64,000 nt of DNA from Rubrivivax sp. A210 (GCF_904426505.1 NZ_CAJGBN010000001.1:1-64000), one strand, 5' to 3'; shown: positions 45,111 through 53,482, numbered from the stretch's first letter. Notes: generated from the sequence alone by a model not told the origin. Numbers and translations are program-made.

Positions 45111-46064
45111 ATGTCAATCAACCGGCTCGCGCTGTTGTCCCTTCTCGCGTGTACCGCCGCGGCCGGCCCGGCCCATGCCGATGCCCGCATCGAGGTCGTG
45201 TTCGATGACCCAGGGTCAAGCTGGACGGCGTACTACGCTGACATCCAGCGCATCACCGTCGCCGCCGGCAACGCCTGGGTCGACAGCTTTCAGAGCACCG
45301 CCAGTGGCGCGGCCCTGACGGTGAAGATAGGCTTCGACAACATCGCCACCGCCAACGGCCGCAGCGCCACGTCGGCCTGGACCGGCCACAGCAGCGGCGG
45401 CATTGCGCTCTACCAGCAGGGCGCTGCGCACGAGCTGTTGACGGGCCTGGACCCCAACGGCGCCGCCGCGGACATCGAGGTCAATCTGGGCATTGCCGGT
45501 TATCTGCAGGGCGAGCTGTGGTTCGATCCGGCACCGGCGCTGCGCCTGGCCGACGTGCCGCTGGACCGCACCGATGCGATGTCGGTGCTGCTGCACGAGT
45601 TCGGCCACGCGCTGGGCTTCAACGGCTGGCGCAACGGCGTCACCGGCGCGCTGCCCGGCGCCTACCAGTCGACCTTCGACGCGCTGGTGTACCCGGCGCC
45701 TTCAGGCCCGGGGCTGGTCTTCAACGGCAGCCGGGCCCTGGGCCTGTATGGCCAGGCGCTGCCGCTGACCTGGGGCAACTACGGCCACCTGGGCAATGCG
45801 CAAGAGAGTGACGATCTGCTGCCCGATCTGATGAACGGCGTGGCGTTCTACCGCGGCACGCGCTACGCGATCTCGACGCTGGACCTGGCCATCCTGTCCG
45901 ACCTGGGGCTGCCCATGTTGGCCGCGGCGCAGCCGCTGCTGCTGAGCGCCGTGCCCGAGCCCGCCGCCGCGGCGCTGTGGCTGGGCGGCCTGGCTTTGCT
46001 GGCGCTGCGGCGCCGGCGCCCTGGCCCGACAGCCTTGAAGGGAGCTTCGACATGCGCGCGCTGA
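45111..46064 (+). CDS. PEP-CTERM zinc-protease-like protein
   Basis: A 317-aa secreted protein: signal peptide (ALLSLLACTAAAGPAHA), a catalytic-type domain with LLHEFGHALGF (HExxH at about residues 164-168), and the C-terminal PEP-CTERM signal VPEPAAAALWLGGLALLALRRRR. The metzincin third His (HExxHxxGxxH) is replaced by Gly. A later His in NYGHLGN or another residue could complete the site, as in other PEP-CTERM protease-like families ending in LMN..STLDLAILSDLGL. Activity is therefore likely but unproven. It starts 251 bp from the divergent DUF3494 gene and overlaps the next gene by 13 bp. Confidence 0.8.
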   Translation: MSINRLALLSLLACTAAAGPAHADARIEVVFDDPGSSWTAYYADIQRITVAAGNAWVDSFQSTASGAALTVKIGFDNIATANGRSATSAWTGHSSGGIALYQQGAAHELLTGLDPNGAAADIEVNLGIAGYLQGELWFDPAPALRLADVPLDRTDAMSVLLHEFGHALGFNGWRNGVTGALPGAYQSTFDALVYPAPSGPGLVFNGSRALGLYGQALPLTWGNYGHLGNAQESDDLLPDLMNGVAFYRGTRYAISTLDLAILSDLGLPMLAAAQPLLLSAVPEPAAAALWLGGLALLALRRRRPGPTALKGASTCAR

Positions 46065-46903
46065 TCCTGAGCCTGGCCCTGGCGGCGGGCCTCATGGTGC
46101 CGGCCACGGCCCAGCAACTGAGCTTGTCCTTCGCGATACCCGGGGTCAGCATTGGCATCAACGTGCCGCGCTACCCCGAGCTGGTGCGGGTGCCCGGCTA
46201 TCCGGTCTACTACGCGCCGCAGCTGCGTTCCAACTACTTCTTCTACGACGGCCTCTACTGGGTCTTCCAGGGCGACAACTGGTATGCCAGCAACTGGTAC
46301 GACGGCCCCTGGGGCAGCGTGGGGCCGGCGCAGGTGCCGGCCTATGTGCTGCGCCTGCCGGTGCGTTATTACCGCAGCCCGCCCCAATACTTCCGCGGCT
46401 GGCGACGCGACGCGCCGCCGCGCTGGGGCGAGCATTGGGGGCCGGGCTGGCAGCAGCAGCGCCAGGGCTGGGACCGCTGGGACCGCCGCGCGATGCCGGC
46501 ACCGGCACCGCGCCCCGTCTACCAGCGCCCCTATTCCGGCAGCCGCTATCCGCCGGCCGAGCAGCAACGCTTTCTGCAGGAGCGCAACTACCGCCACCAG
46601 CCGCGCGACGAGTTCGTGCGCCAGCCGCAGACCTTGCCACCGCAGCGGGTGCAGGATCAGCGGCTGCCGGAGCAACGGGCGCCGGATCAGCGTGTTCCCC
46701 GCCAGGCGCCGCAGCCTCAGCCGCGGCAGCCACCACAGCCCCCGCACCAGGATCGCGGCGACGCGCACCGTGTACCCGAAGCAGACCGCAACTCCGGCCG
46801 CGGCCCGCCCAATCACCAGGAGCTTCGCCAGGAGCGCGGCAAGGACGACGCCCGGCGCGATGAGCGCCGCGACGACCGCCGCGATGACCGCGGCAACCGC
46901 TGA
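46052..46903 (+). CDS. Secreted Pro/Gln/Arg-rich protein with aromatic N-terminal domain
   Basis: A 283-aa protein with a signal peptide (LILSLALAAGLMVPATAQ). An aromatic domain of about 110 residues is rich in Tyr and Trp (YFFYDGLYWVFQGDNWY). The long disordered tail is rich in Pro, Gln, Arg and Asp, with repeats such as QDQRLPEQRAPDQR and ERRDDRRDDR. The domain resembles small secreted YXW-type proteins of unknown role in Burkholderiales. It overlaps the protease-like gene by 13 bp, so translation is coupled. It may be an envelope or matrix protein. Confidence 0.7.
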   Translation: MRALILSLALAAGLMVPATAQQLSLSFAIPGVSIGINVPRYPELVRVPGYPVYYAPQLRSNYFFYDGLYWVFQGDNWYASNWYDGPWGSVGPAQVPAYVLRLPVRYYRSPPQYFRGWRRDAPPRWGEHWGPGWQQQRQGWDRWDRRAMPAPAPRPVYQRPYSGSRYPPAEQQRFLQERNYRHQPRDEFVRQPQTLPPQRVQDQRLPEQRAPDQRVPRQAPQPQPRQPPQPPHQDRGDAHRVPEADRNSGRGPPNHQELRQERGKDDARRDERRDDRRDDRGNR

Positions 46904-46928
46904 GCCCGCGGCCTGCTCCGGGACGCCG

Positions 46929-47663
46929 CTAGACCGTGTCCTGGCGGTAGCGCTCGTCGCACAGCAGCCGCGCCAGTTCCTTCTTGACCACGCCATAGCA
47001 CTCGCAGGCGCGCGTCTGCAGGCCTTGCGGGTCGAGCACGGTGATGTGGCCGCGGCGGTAGCGGATATAGCCCAGCTGCTGCAGGTGGCCGGCGGCCTCG
47101 GTCACGCTCTCGCGGCGCACGCCCAGCATGCTGGCCACCAGTTCCTGCGTCATCACCAGCTCGCGCTTGGGGCCGCGGTCTTGCGTCAGCAACAGCCAGC
47201 GGCTGAGCTGCTGCTGCACCGCGTGGTGGCGGTTGCAGGCCGCGGTCTGCGACATCTGGGTCAGCAGGGCCTGGGTATAGCGCAGCAGCAGGGCCTGCAT
47301 CAGGCCGGCACGCGCAAAGGCCAGCTGCAGGCGCTGGCGTTCCAGCCGCCAGGCGTGGCCGGCGGTCTGCACCACGGCCGAACTGGGCATGGAGCCGCCG
47401 CCCATGATGAGGGCGATGCCCACCATGCCCTCGTTGCCCACGCCGGCCGATTCGGCCGCCGCGCCGCTTTCGGTGACGTAGTACAGCGACACCACGGCGC
47501 TGGTGGGAAAGTAGGCGTGCTGCAGCTGCTGGCCGGGCTCGTAGATCATGGCGCCCAGCGGCAGCGACACCAGTTCCAGCTGCGGTGCCAGCAGCTCGAA
47601 CTCGGCCTGGGGCAGCGCGGCCAGCAGGTGGTTCTGGTTCGGGCTGTGACGGGTGAAGGGCAT
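46929..47663 (-). CDS. Crp/Fnr-family regulator, paralogue 1
   Basis: A 244-aa regulator with an N-terminal cyclic-nucleotide-like beta-roll (LPLGAMIYEPGQQLQHAYFPTSAVVSL, GNEGMVGIALIMGG) and a C-terminal winged helix whose recognition helix reads GVRRESVTEAAGHL. The Arg-Glu pair aligns with CRP R180-E181, which contact the TGTG half-site. FNR cysteines are absent, but a C-terminal CECY motif (C220, C222) is shared with paralogue 3. Last gene of the hybrid kinase / REC-PAS operon, 12 bp after the REC-PAS stop. The effector is unknown. Confidence 0.88.
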   Translation of the reverse strand: MPFTRHSPNQNHLLAALPQAEFELLAPQLELVSLPLGAMIYEPGQQLQHAYFPTSAVVSLYYVTESGAAAESAGVGNEGMVGIALIMGGGSMPSSAVVQTAGHAWRLERQRLQLAFARAGLMQALLLRYTQALLTQMSQTAACNRHHAVQQQLSRWLLLTQDRGPKRELVMTQELVASMLGVRRESVTEAAGHLQQLGYIRYRRGHITVLDPQGLQTRACECYGVVKKELARLLCDERYRQDTV

Positions 47664-47675
47664 CGCAGTGCGGGC

Positions 47676-48521
47676 CTAGGGCCGGTGCGAAGGCCGCGGC
47701 GTGGTCTCGACGCCGATGCCGCGGTAGCCGATGAAACGACAGGCCTGGGTGAACATGGGCTCGCCGCTGACGCGGTAGCTCTGGGTCGAGCCGTCGGCAT
47801 TGACGCGGCTGAAGGGAAAGTCCAGGAAGGGCCGGCGCGCGGCGATGGCGGCGCGCAGGGCGCTGCGTTCCTCCTCGTTCCAGCCCGCCGAGTCTTCCGC
47901 CGGCAGCGGCTCGGCGGCCCCGGGCAGGGCGTCGACGCGCAGGCCCAGCATCTCCAGCACCGGGCCTGAGACGCGGGTGAAGGCGCCGCTCTCGTCTTGC
48001 TCCCAGTACCAGTCGGAGGCCAGCTCGGTGAGGCTGCGGTAGCGCGCCTCGCTCTCGCGCAGCTCGGCCGTGCGTTCGCGCACCAGCAGCTCGAGCTGCT
48101 GGTTGTGGGCCTCGAGCCGGCGGTACAGCAGCCTCACCTCGAGCATGTTGCGGATGCGCGTCTTCACCTCCACCAGGTCGAAGGGCTTGCTGATGAAATC
48201 CTTGGCACCGCATTGCAGCGCGCGCAGCTTGTGGCCGGGCTGGGCCGTCAGCACGATCACCGGCAGATAGGCGTCGCCGGCACCGGCCCGCAGTGCTGCC
48301 ATCACCTGGAAGCCGTCCATGCGCGGCAGCTGCAGGTCGAGCAGGATGAGGTCGTAGTCGTCGCGGCGGTGCAGGGCGCAGACCTGCAGCGGGTCGGTGG
48401 TCGAACTCACCGCGGTGTAGCCGGCCTCGGCCAGCAGCCGCTCGAGCAGGTGTACGTTGGCCGCCTGGTCGTCGACGACCAGGATGCGGGCGGCCAGGAT
48501 GTCCGATTCAGGCAGCGTCAT
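47676..48521 (-). CDS. Response regulator with REC and PAS domains, no output domain
   Basis: A 281-aa protein: a receiver domain with phospho-acceptor D62 (DLILLDLQLPRMDG) and Lys in FISKPFD, then a coiled coil (VRLLYRRLEAHNQQLELLVRERTAELRE) and a PAS-like domain (YRSLTELASDWYWEQDESGAF). Nothing follows the PAS domain, where relatives carry a kinase or GGDEF module. It probably works through protein contacts with the neighbouring hybrid kinase. Its ATG overlaps that gene by 14 bp. Confidence 0.85.
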   Translation of the reverse strand: MTLPESDILAARILVVDDQAANVHLLERLLAEAGYTAVSSTTDPLQVCALHRRDDYDLILLDLQLPRMDGFQVMAALRAGAGDAYLPVIVLTAQPGHKLRALQCGAKDFISKPFDLVEVKTRIRNMLEVRLLYRRLEAHNQQLELLVRERTAELRESEARYRSLTELASDWYWEQDESGAFTRVSGPVLEMLGLRVDALPGAAEPLPAEDSAGWNEEERSALRAAIAARRPFLDFPFSRVNADGSTQSYRVSGEPMFTQACRFIGYRGIGVETTPRPSHRP

Positions 48522-50244
48522 GGGCTTGTCTCTGTTGTTGTTGTGAAAGCGGGGAGGTGGCCTGGGCGTGTTCGAAGGCCAGGTCCAGCGTGGCCATGAA
48601 CTCGTCCACCTTGATGGGCTTGGTGAGGTAGCGGAAGAAGCCGGCCTGAAGGCCCTTCTCGATGTCGCGCGGCATCGCGTTGGCGCTCAGCGCGATGACC
48701 GGGATGTGGGCCGTGGCCGGGTCCTGGGCCAGGATGCGCAGCGCGGTCAGGCCGCCGATGCCGGGCAGGTTGATGTCCATCAGGATCAGGTCAGGCACGA
48801 GGGCGCGCGCCATCTCCACGCCACTGCGGCCGTCGCGGGCGCTGATGAGCTGGATGTCGGGCCGGCGGGCGATCAGCCGCTCCACCAGCAGCAGGTTGGC
48901 CGGGTTGTCCTCCACGCACAGCAGCGTACGCTGGACCATGCCGGGCGGCGGCGTCGTCGGGGTGTCCGGCAGCGGCCGCGGGGCTTCGGCCGGCAACTGC
49001 AGCGCGGCGCTGGCGGCCAGCTCGATCCAGAAGATGCTGCCCACGCCCACCGTGCTCTCGACGCCGATCACGCCGCCCATCAGCTCGACCAGGCGTTTGC
49101 TCACCACCAGGCCTATGCCCGTGCCTTCCTGGGCGCCGCCTTCCTGGCCCAGGCGGTTGAAGGGCTGGAACAGCTGCGCCAGCTTGTCGGGGCTCAGGCC
49201 CTCGCCGGTGTCCTGCAGGCTGATGCGGATGCGGCCTTCGGCCGGCACGCTGCAGCGCAGGTCCACGCGGCCGCCGACGCGGTTGTACTTGATGGCGTTG
49301 GACAGCAGGTTCACCAGCACCTGTTTGACGCGCGTGCGGTCGGCGCGCACCAGCCAGGGGCCGTCCAGCAGCGGGAAGACGAGGCGGATGCCGCTGGTCT
49401 GCGCCTGCGGCTCGATCATGGCCTGGCAGTCGGCCAGCACCTCGGCCAGCGACACCGGCTCGGGTGACAGCGAGAGCTTGCCCGATTCGATCAGCGCCAG
49501 ATCCAGGATCTCGTTGATCAGCGCCAGCAGGTACCAGCCGGCCTGCAGGATCTGCTCGATGCTGTCGCGCTGGCCGAGGGTGGGCGGCGGCGTGCCGCTT
49601 TCCATCAGCTGGGCAAAGCCGAGGATGGCGTTGAGCGGCGAGCGCAGCTCGTGGCTCATGGACGAGAGGAAGTCCGACTTCGCCTCGTTGGCCTGCTCGG
49701 CCGCCACCTTGGCCCGCTTGAGCTCGAGGTGGCTGTCCTTCAGCACGTCGTCCAGGCGCTTGCGCTCGGCCTCGACCTGCAGCCGCGCGGTGTTGTCGGT
49801 GCCGATCAGCAGGTAGCCGATGATGGCGTCGGCCGCGTCCTGCAGCGCCGTCACCGACACCACCGCGGGCTGGCGGCTGCCGTCCTTGCGCAGATAGGTC
49901 AGCTCGTAGACGTCCTCGATGCCGCGCCGCGCCTTGAACACCAGGGCCTCGAAGCCGGGCGCGATGGGGGTGGCGAGTTCGGCGCTCAGCGCCTGCGCGC
50001 GCAGCAGCAGCTCCAGCGGGTCGGAGATGTCGGCCGGTGTGACGCGGTTGATCACCTCGGCGGCGGCATAGCCCAGCATGCGCTCGGCGCCGACATTGAA
50101 GATCTGGATCACGCCGCGCTCGTCGGTGGCGATGCTGGAGAAGTTGGCGCTGTTCAGGATGGCGGTCTGCAGCGCGCCGGCCTTGAACAGCGTCTGTTGG
50201 CGCCGGTCCTCGGCGTCGGTGCCGGGCGCAGCCTTGTCTCGCAT
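48508..50244 (-). CDS. Cytoplasmic hybrid histidine kinase (PAS-HisKA-HATPase-REC)
   Basis: A 578-aa soluble kinase. A PAS domain (IATDERGVIQIFNVGAERML) occupies about residues 30-160. Then come HisKA with MSHELRSPLNAILGF at about 205, a complete HATPase with NLLSNAIKYN, DTGEGLSPDKL and GTGIGLVVSKRLVELMGG, and a receiver with LILMDINLPG and LTKPIK. No membrane segment is present, so it senses an internal signal through PAS. First gene of the operon with the REC-PAS and Crp/Fnr genes. A perfect 28-bp palindrome lies about 105 bp upstream. Confidence 0.93.
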   Translation of the reverse strand: MRDKAAPGTDAEDRRQQTLFKAGALQTAILNSANFSSIATDERGVIQIFNVGAERMLGYAAAEVINRVTPADISDPLELLLRAQALSAELATPIAPGFEALVFKARRGIEDVYELTYLRKDGSRQPAVVSVTALQDAADAIIGYLLIGTDNTARLQVEAERKRLDDVLKDSHLELKRAKVAAEQANEAKSDFLSSMSHELRSPLNAILGFAQLMESGTPPPTLGQRDSIEQILQAGWYLLALINEILDLALIESGKLSLSPEPVSLAEVLADCQAMIEPQAQTSGIRLVFPLLDGPWLVRADRTRVKQVLVNLLSNAIKYNRVGGRVDLRCSVPAEGRIRISLQDTGEGLSPDKLAQLFQPFNRLGQEGGAQEGTGIGLVVSKRLVELMGGVIGVESTVGVGSIFWIELAASAALQLPAEAPRPLPDTPTTPPPGMVQRTLLCVEDNPANLLLVERLIARRPDIQLISARDGRSGVEMARALVPDLILMDINLPGIGGLTALRILAQDPATAHIPVIALSANAMPRDIEKGLQAGFFRYLTKPIKVDEFMATLDLAFEHAQATSPLSQQQQRQAHDAA

Positions 50245-50335
50245 GGGGTTCCTTGGTTCGGCGGTTCACGCGTGGGGGGCGGCATGGGCGGTGCCGCCAT
50301 GCGCAGGGTTGCGGAGATTGACGGCCGCCGCGGCC

Positions 50336-50363
50336 GCCGTCTGTGCGGCGCCGCACAGACGGC
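50336..50363. promoter_or_regulatory. Perfect 28-bp palindrome containing operator copy C
   Basis: The half GCCGTCTGTGCGGC is followed directly by its exact reverse complement. The core 50342-50357 is TGTGCGGCGCCGCACA, the best match to the TGTGC-N6-GCACA motif. It lies in the 249-bp gap between the divergent hybrid kinase operon and the REC-only gene, 105 bp and 144 bp from their starts. Confidence 0.75.
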
Positions 50364-50493
50364 ACCGTTCGCGGCGTAGGACAGCGCCGACAGGCGATGC
50401 CGCGAGCCGCCGATGGCGCTGCGGCGGAGCGGCGCCGATACTGCCGCCAGGCCCGCGGTCCGCGCCGGCCGCCACGGCCTGTTCTGCCCCTCC

Positions 50494-50898
50494 ATGCCAG
50501 CGCTCGCGACCTATATCGTCGAAGACAGTCCGGTGATCCGCGAAAGCCTGATCGCCACGCTGGAAGAACTGGCGCCGGTGCGCGTGGTCGGCTGGGCCGC
50601 CGACGAGGCCGCCGCGCTGCTGTGGCTGGGCCAGCCGGGAGACGCCGGCCAGCCGGCGGCGCTGGTCATCGTCGACCTCTTTCTGCAGGGCGGCTCGGGC
50701 CTGGGCGTGCTGCGCGCTGCTGCCCGCCTGCCGCGCCCGGCCCACCTGGTGGTGCTGAGCAACTACGCCACGCCCGACATGCGCCGGCGCTGCCTGGAAC
50801 TGGGTGCCGAGCGCGTGTTCGACAAGTCGGGCGCCATCGACGACCTGCTGGCTTATTGCAGCGAGCTGGCGGCCACCCAGGCCGCCGCTATTGGATGA
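50494..50898 (+). CDS. Single-domain response regulator
   Basis: A 134-aa receiver-only protein: acidic pair in YIVEDS, phospho-acceptor D61 (VIVDLFLQGGSG), Ser in VVLSNYA and Lys in VFDKSG. It is divergent from the hybrid kinase and could be its phosphorelay partner. The ATG at 50494 is preferred because upstream codons look non-coding. Its last 11 bp overlap the 3' end of the LuxR-type regulator on the other strand. Confidence 0.85.
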   Translation: MPALATYIVEDSPVIRESLIATLEELAPVRVVGWAADEAAALLWLGQPGDAGQPAALVIVDLFLQGGSGLGVLRAAARLPRPAHLVVLSNYATPDMRRRCLELGAERVFDKSGAIDDLLAYCSELAATQAAAIG

Positions 50899-51520
50899 GC
50901 CCGTTCTTCAGCGCGTAATAGGTGAGGTCGCTGTTGGAGCCCAGCAGCAGCTTGCCCATCACGCGGCTGCGGTAGGTGCTGACGGTCTTGACGCTGAGCG
51001 ACAGGCTGGTGGCCAGCTGGCCTATGGTCTCGCCGCCGGCCAGGCGCAGAAACACCTGCAGCTCGCGCTCGGACAGCTGCTCGTGCAGCGGCTTGTCGTC
51101 GCCGCGGCCCAGGCCCTCGGCCAGGCGCTCGGCCATTGCGGCGGTGATGAACTTGCGCCCGCGCGCCACCGTGCGCACCGCCTTCACCAGCTCGTCGGGG
51201 TCGCAGTCCTTGTTGAGGTAGCCGCTGGCGCCCAGGCGCAGCAGCGTGGCCGCGTAATGGGCCTCGGCATGGCCGCTGAGCATCAGCACCGGCAGCGCGG
51301 GCGAGCGTGCGCGGATGGCGGCCAGCACGTCGACGCCGCTCTGGCCCGGCATCGTGATGTCGAGCAGCACCACGTCGACCTCGCCGCGGCGCACGATGTC
51401 CATCGCGGCGCGGCCGTCGGCGGCCTCGGCCACCACGGCCAGGTCGGGCTGTTCGGCCAGGAACTGGCGCAGCCCGGCGCGCAGCATGGCGTGGTCGTCG
51501 ACGATGGCGATGCGGATCAT
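50888..51520 (-). CDS. NarL/FixJ-type response regulator
   Basis: A 210-aa regulator with a receiver domain (DD in AIVDDH, phospho-acceptor D54 in VVLLDITMPG, Lys in YLNKDCDP) and a LuxR-type helix-turn-helix (LSERELQVFLRLAGGETIGQLATSLSLSVKTVSTYRSR). It is divergent from a HisKA_3-type kinase gene with 35 bp between the starts, a standard two-component pair. Targets are unknown. Confidence 0.92.
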   Translation of the reverse strand: MIRIAIVDDHAMLRAGLRQFLAEQPDLAVVAEAADGRAAMDIVRRGEVDVVLLDITMPGQSGVDVLAAIRARSPALPVLMLSGHAEAHYAATLLRLGASGYLNKDCDPDELVKAVRTVARGRKFITAAMAERLAEGLGRGDDKPLHEQLSERELQVFLRLAGGETIGQLATSLSLSVKTVSTYRSRVMGKLLLGSNSDLTYYALKNGLIQ

Positions 51521-51555
51521 GGTTCAGCGCATGATCCCACCTTTGGAGGCCGGCC

Positions 51556-52290
51556 TTGAAGATGAATGCCAGAAGGGGCCGCTTCGCGCAGGCCGTGCGC
51601 CTGGACAGGCAGCGCCTGGAGGCCGAGGTGGCGCTGCGCACCGCTCAGCTCACCGAGCTGACCCACCACCTGCAGACCGCCCGCGAGGACGAGCGCGCCC
51701 GCCTGGCGCGCGACCTGCACGACGAGCTGGGTGCGCTGCTCACCTCGGCCAAGCTCGACGCGGCGCGCATGCGCGCTCGCCTGGCCGGTGCCGCGCCCGA
51801 GGCGCTGGAGCGCCTGGCCCACCTGACGCAGACGCTGGACCAGGTGATCGCGCTCAAGCGCCGCATCACCGAAGACCTGCACCCGTCATCGCTGGACCAC
51901 CTGGGCCTGGTGGTGACGCTGGAGATCCTGGCGCGCGAGTTTGCCGAGCGTTCGGGCGTGGCCGTGCACCTGGCGCTGGCCGCCGTGCCGCTGGCCGCGG
52001 CGGCCGAGCTGGTGGCCTACCGCCTGGTGCAGGAGGCGGTGACCAACATCAGCAAGTACGCGCAGGCGCGGCAGCTGTGGATCACGCTGGGCCAGCATGG
52101 CGGCCGCGTCGAGCTGACGGTGCGCGACGACGGCGTCGGCTTCGACGCCCGCCTGCCGCTGCGCTCGCGCTACGGCCTGGTGGGCATGCGCTTTCGCGTC
52201 GAGGCCGAAGGCGGCAGCCTGGCCGTGCGGTCGGCGCCGGGCCAGGGCACGCGCATCGTGATGCGGCTGCCGCCAGCTCCTGCGGCCTGA
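51556..52290 (+). CDS. Soluble histidine kinase of the NarX/UhpB (HisKA_3) type
   Basis: A 244-aa kinase with an N-terminal coiled coil (LDRQRLEAEVALRTAQLTEL), the phospho-acceptor His in ARDLHDELGALL at about residue 55, and an ATPase domain with YRLVQEAVTNISKYA, VRDDGVGFD and GLVGMRFRVEAEGG. There is no membrane or known sensor domain, so input must come from a partner. The TTG at 51556 is 6 bp after GGAGG; an ATG at 51562 is also possible. Cognate partner is the divergent LuxR-type regulator. Confidence 0.88.
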   Translation: MKMNARRGRFAQAVRLDRQRLEAEVALRTAQLTELTHHLQTAREDERARLARDLHDELGALLTSAKLDAARMRARLAGAAPEALERLAHLTQTLDQVIALKRRITEDLHPSSLDHLGLVVTLEILAREFAERSGVAVHLALAAVPLAAAAELVAYRLVQEAVTNISKYAQARQLWITLGQHGGRVELTVRDDGVGFDARLPLRSRYGLVGMRFRVEAEGGSLAVRSAPGQGTRIVMRLPPAPAA

Positions 52291-52397
52291 TGTCCTACGC
52301 CGGCGCGGCGGGCGGGCCGATGGCGGCCGCACTTGCCAGGGCCGACAGTGTGGGCTGACCCGCCGCCGGCGGGCTGCAGTCCACCGAAAGCCCCCCC

Positions 52398-52667
52398 ATG
52401 TCCATCGAAACCAGCAACCAACTGATAGACCGCGCCGCCATCGCCACCGACCAGGCCGCGGCCCAGGCCATAGGTGCGGCCCAGCGCGGCGTCGCCGCCG
52501 TGCGCGACGGCTCGCACCGGGCGCTGGACCGCGCCGTCCAGGCCTCCGACAGCACCGTGGGCTACATCCGCGACGAGCCGGTCAAGGCCATGCTCATCGC
52601 CGCCGCCACCGGTGCCGCGCTGATGGCCTTGCTGGGGCTGTTCACGCGCTCGCGCGACCGCGGCTGA
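52398..52667 (+). CDS. DUF883/ElaB/YqjD-like membrane protein
   Basis: An 89-aa protein with an Ala-rich amphipathic helix, the family motif VGYIRDEPVKAMLIAAATGA, and a C-terminal membrane helix ending in basic residues. E. coli YqjD and ElaB are tail-anchored and bind ribosomes in stationary phase. It starts a three-gene set resembling yqjD-yqjE-yqjK. Confidence 0.85.
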   Translation: MSIETSNQLIDRAAIATDQAAAQAIGAAQRGVAAVRDGSHRALDRAVQASDSTVGYIRDEPVKAMLIAAATGAALMALLGLFTRSRDRG

Positions 52668-52691
52668 ACCGGCGTTGCCGCGCTGTACACC

Positions 52692-53075
52692 GTGCTGCAC
52701 CCGGTGCTCCACCTGCTGGCCACGCGGCCGGCCTGGCTGGCCGAACACGCCGAGGCCTATGCCGACCTGGGCGCGGCCGAGCTGGCCGACGCCAGCGCCC
52801 AATGCACACGCGTGCTGCTGCTGGGCGCGTTGAGCCTGTGTGCGCTGGGCGTGGCCGCCACCCTGGCCGGCGTGGCGCTGATGTTGTGGGCGCTGGCGCC
52901 GGCCATGGCCGAGCGCGCCGCCTGGCTGCTGCTGGCCACGCCGGCGCTGCCGCTGGCCCTGGCGCTGGCCGGCCTGGTGGCCCAGCGGCGCGCGCAACGC
53001 GGCCCGCTCTTCCTGCTGCTGCGCCAGCAGCTGCAGGCCGACCTGATGCTGCTGCGTGAAGCGGGCGCGCCATGA
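52692..53075 (+). CDS. YqjE-like (phage-holin family) membrane protein
   Basis: A 127-aa protein with two hydrophobic hairpin helices (VLLLGALSLCALGVAATLAGVALMLWAL and WLLLATPALPLALALAGLVA), an N-terminal amphipathic part and a polar C-terminal helix. This is the layout of the YqjE/holin superfamily 6 proteins. The GTG at 52692 is the first plausible start after the in-frame stop of the previous gene. It overlaps the next gene by 4 bp (ATGA). Confidence 0.72.
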   Translation: MLHPVLHLLATRPAWLAEHAEAYADLGAAELADASAQCTRVLLLGALSLCALGVAATLAGVALMLWALAPAMAERAAWLLLATPALPLALALAGLVAQRRAQRGPLFLLLRQQLQADLMLLREAGAP

Positions 53076-53482
53076 ACCGCAAGCTGGCCGCCGTGGCCCG
53101 CCTGACCGCGTCACGCAGCCACCTGCGCGCGGCCCTGGTCGGGGGGGCGGGCGTGGGCGGCGTGCAGGCCCTGCTCGGCGCCCTGGTGCGCGACCATCCC
53201 CTGGGGGCGGCCGCGTTGGCGCTGCTGCTGGGCGGCCTGGCGGCGCGGCTGCGCCCCTGGCGCTGGCTGCTCGAGCCCGAACTGTGGAAGGCGCTGCTGC
53301 CGCAGCTGATGGCCGCGCTGGCCCAGGCGCCGCTGGGCAGCTGGGCCGAAGTGATGGCGGCGCTGCTGCGCCGGGCCGGACCGGCTGAACCCGGGGCCGA
53401 AGTGGCGGGTGGAGCGGCGGGTGAAGCTGCATCTGACAGCGCGCAGGTGCAGGCGCAGGCGCCAAGCCCGGCGCCGCCCTGA
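53072..53482 (+). CDS. YqjK-like small protein with disordered tail
   Basis: A 136-aa protein with a basic N-terminus, a hydrophobic segment (HPLGAAALALLLGGLAARL), a short Trp-rich stretch and a low-complexity Ala/Gly/Pro tail. Its position third after YqjD- and YqjE-like genes suggests a YqjK-type partner; sequence similarity alone does not prove this. It stops 5 bp from the converging diguanylate cyclase gene. Confidence 0.6.
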   Translation: MNRKLAAVARLTASRSHLRAALVGGAGVGGVQALLGALVRDHPLGAAALALLLGGLAARLRPWRWLLEPELWKALLPQLMAALAQAPLGSWAEVMAALLRRAGPAEPGAEVAGGAAGEAASDSAQVQAQAPSPAPP

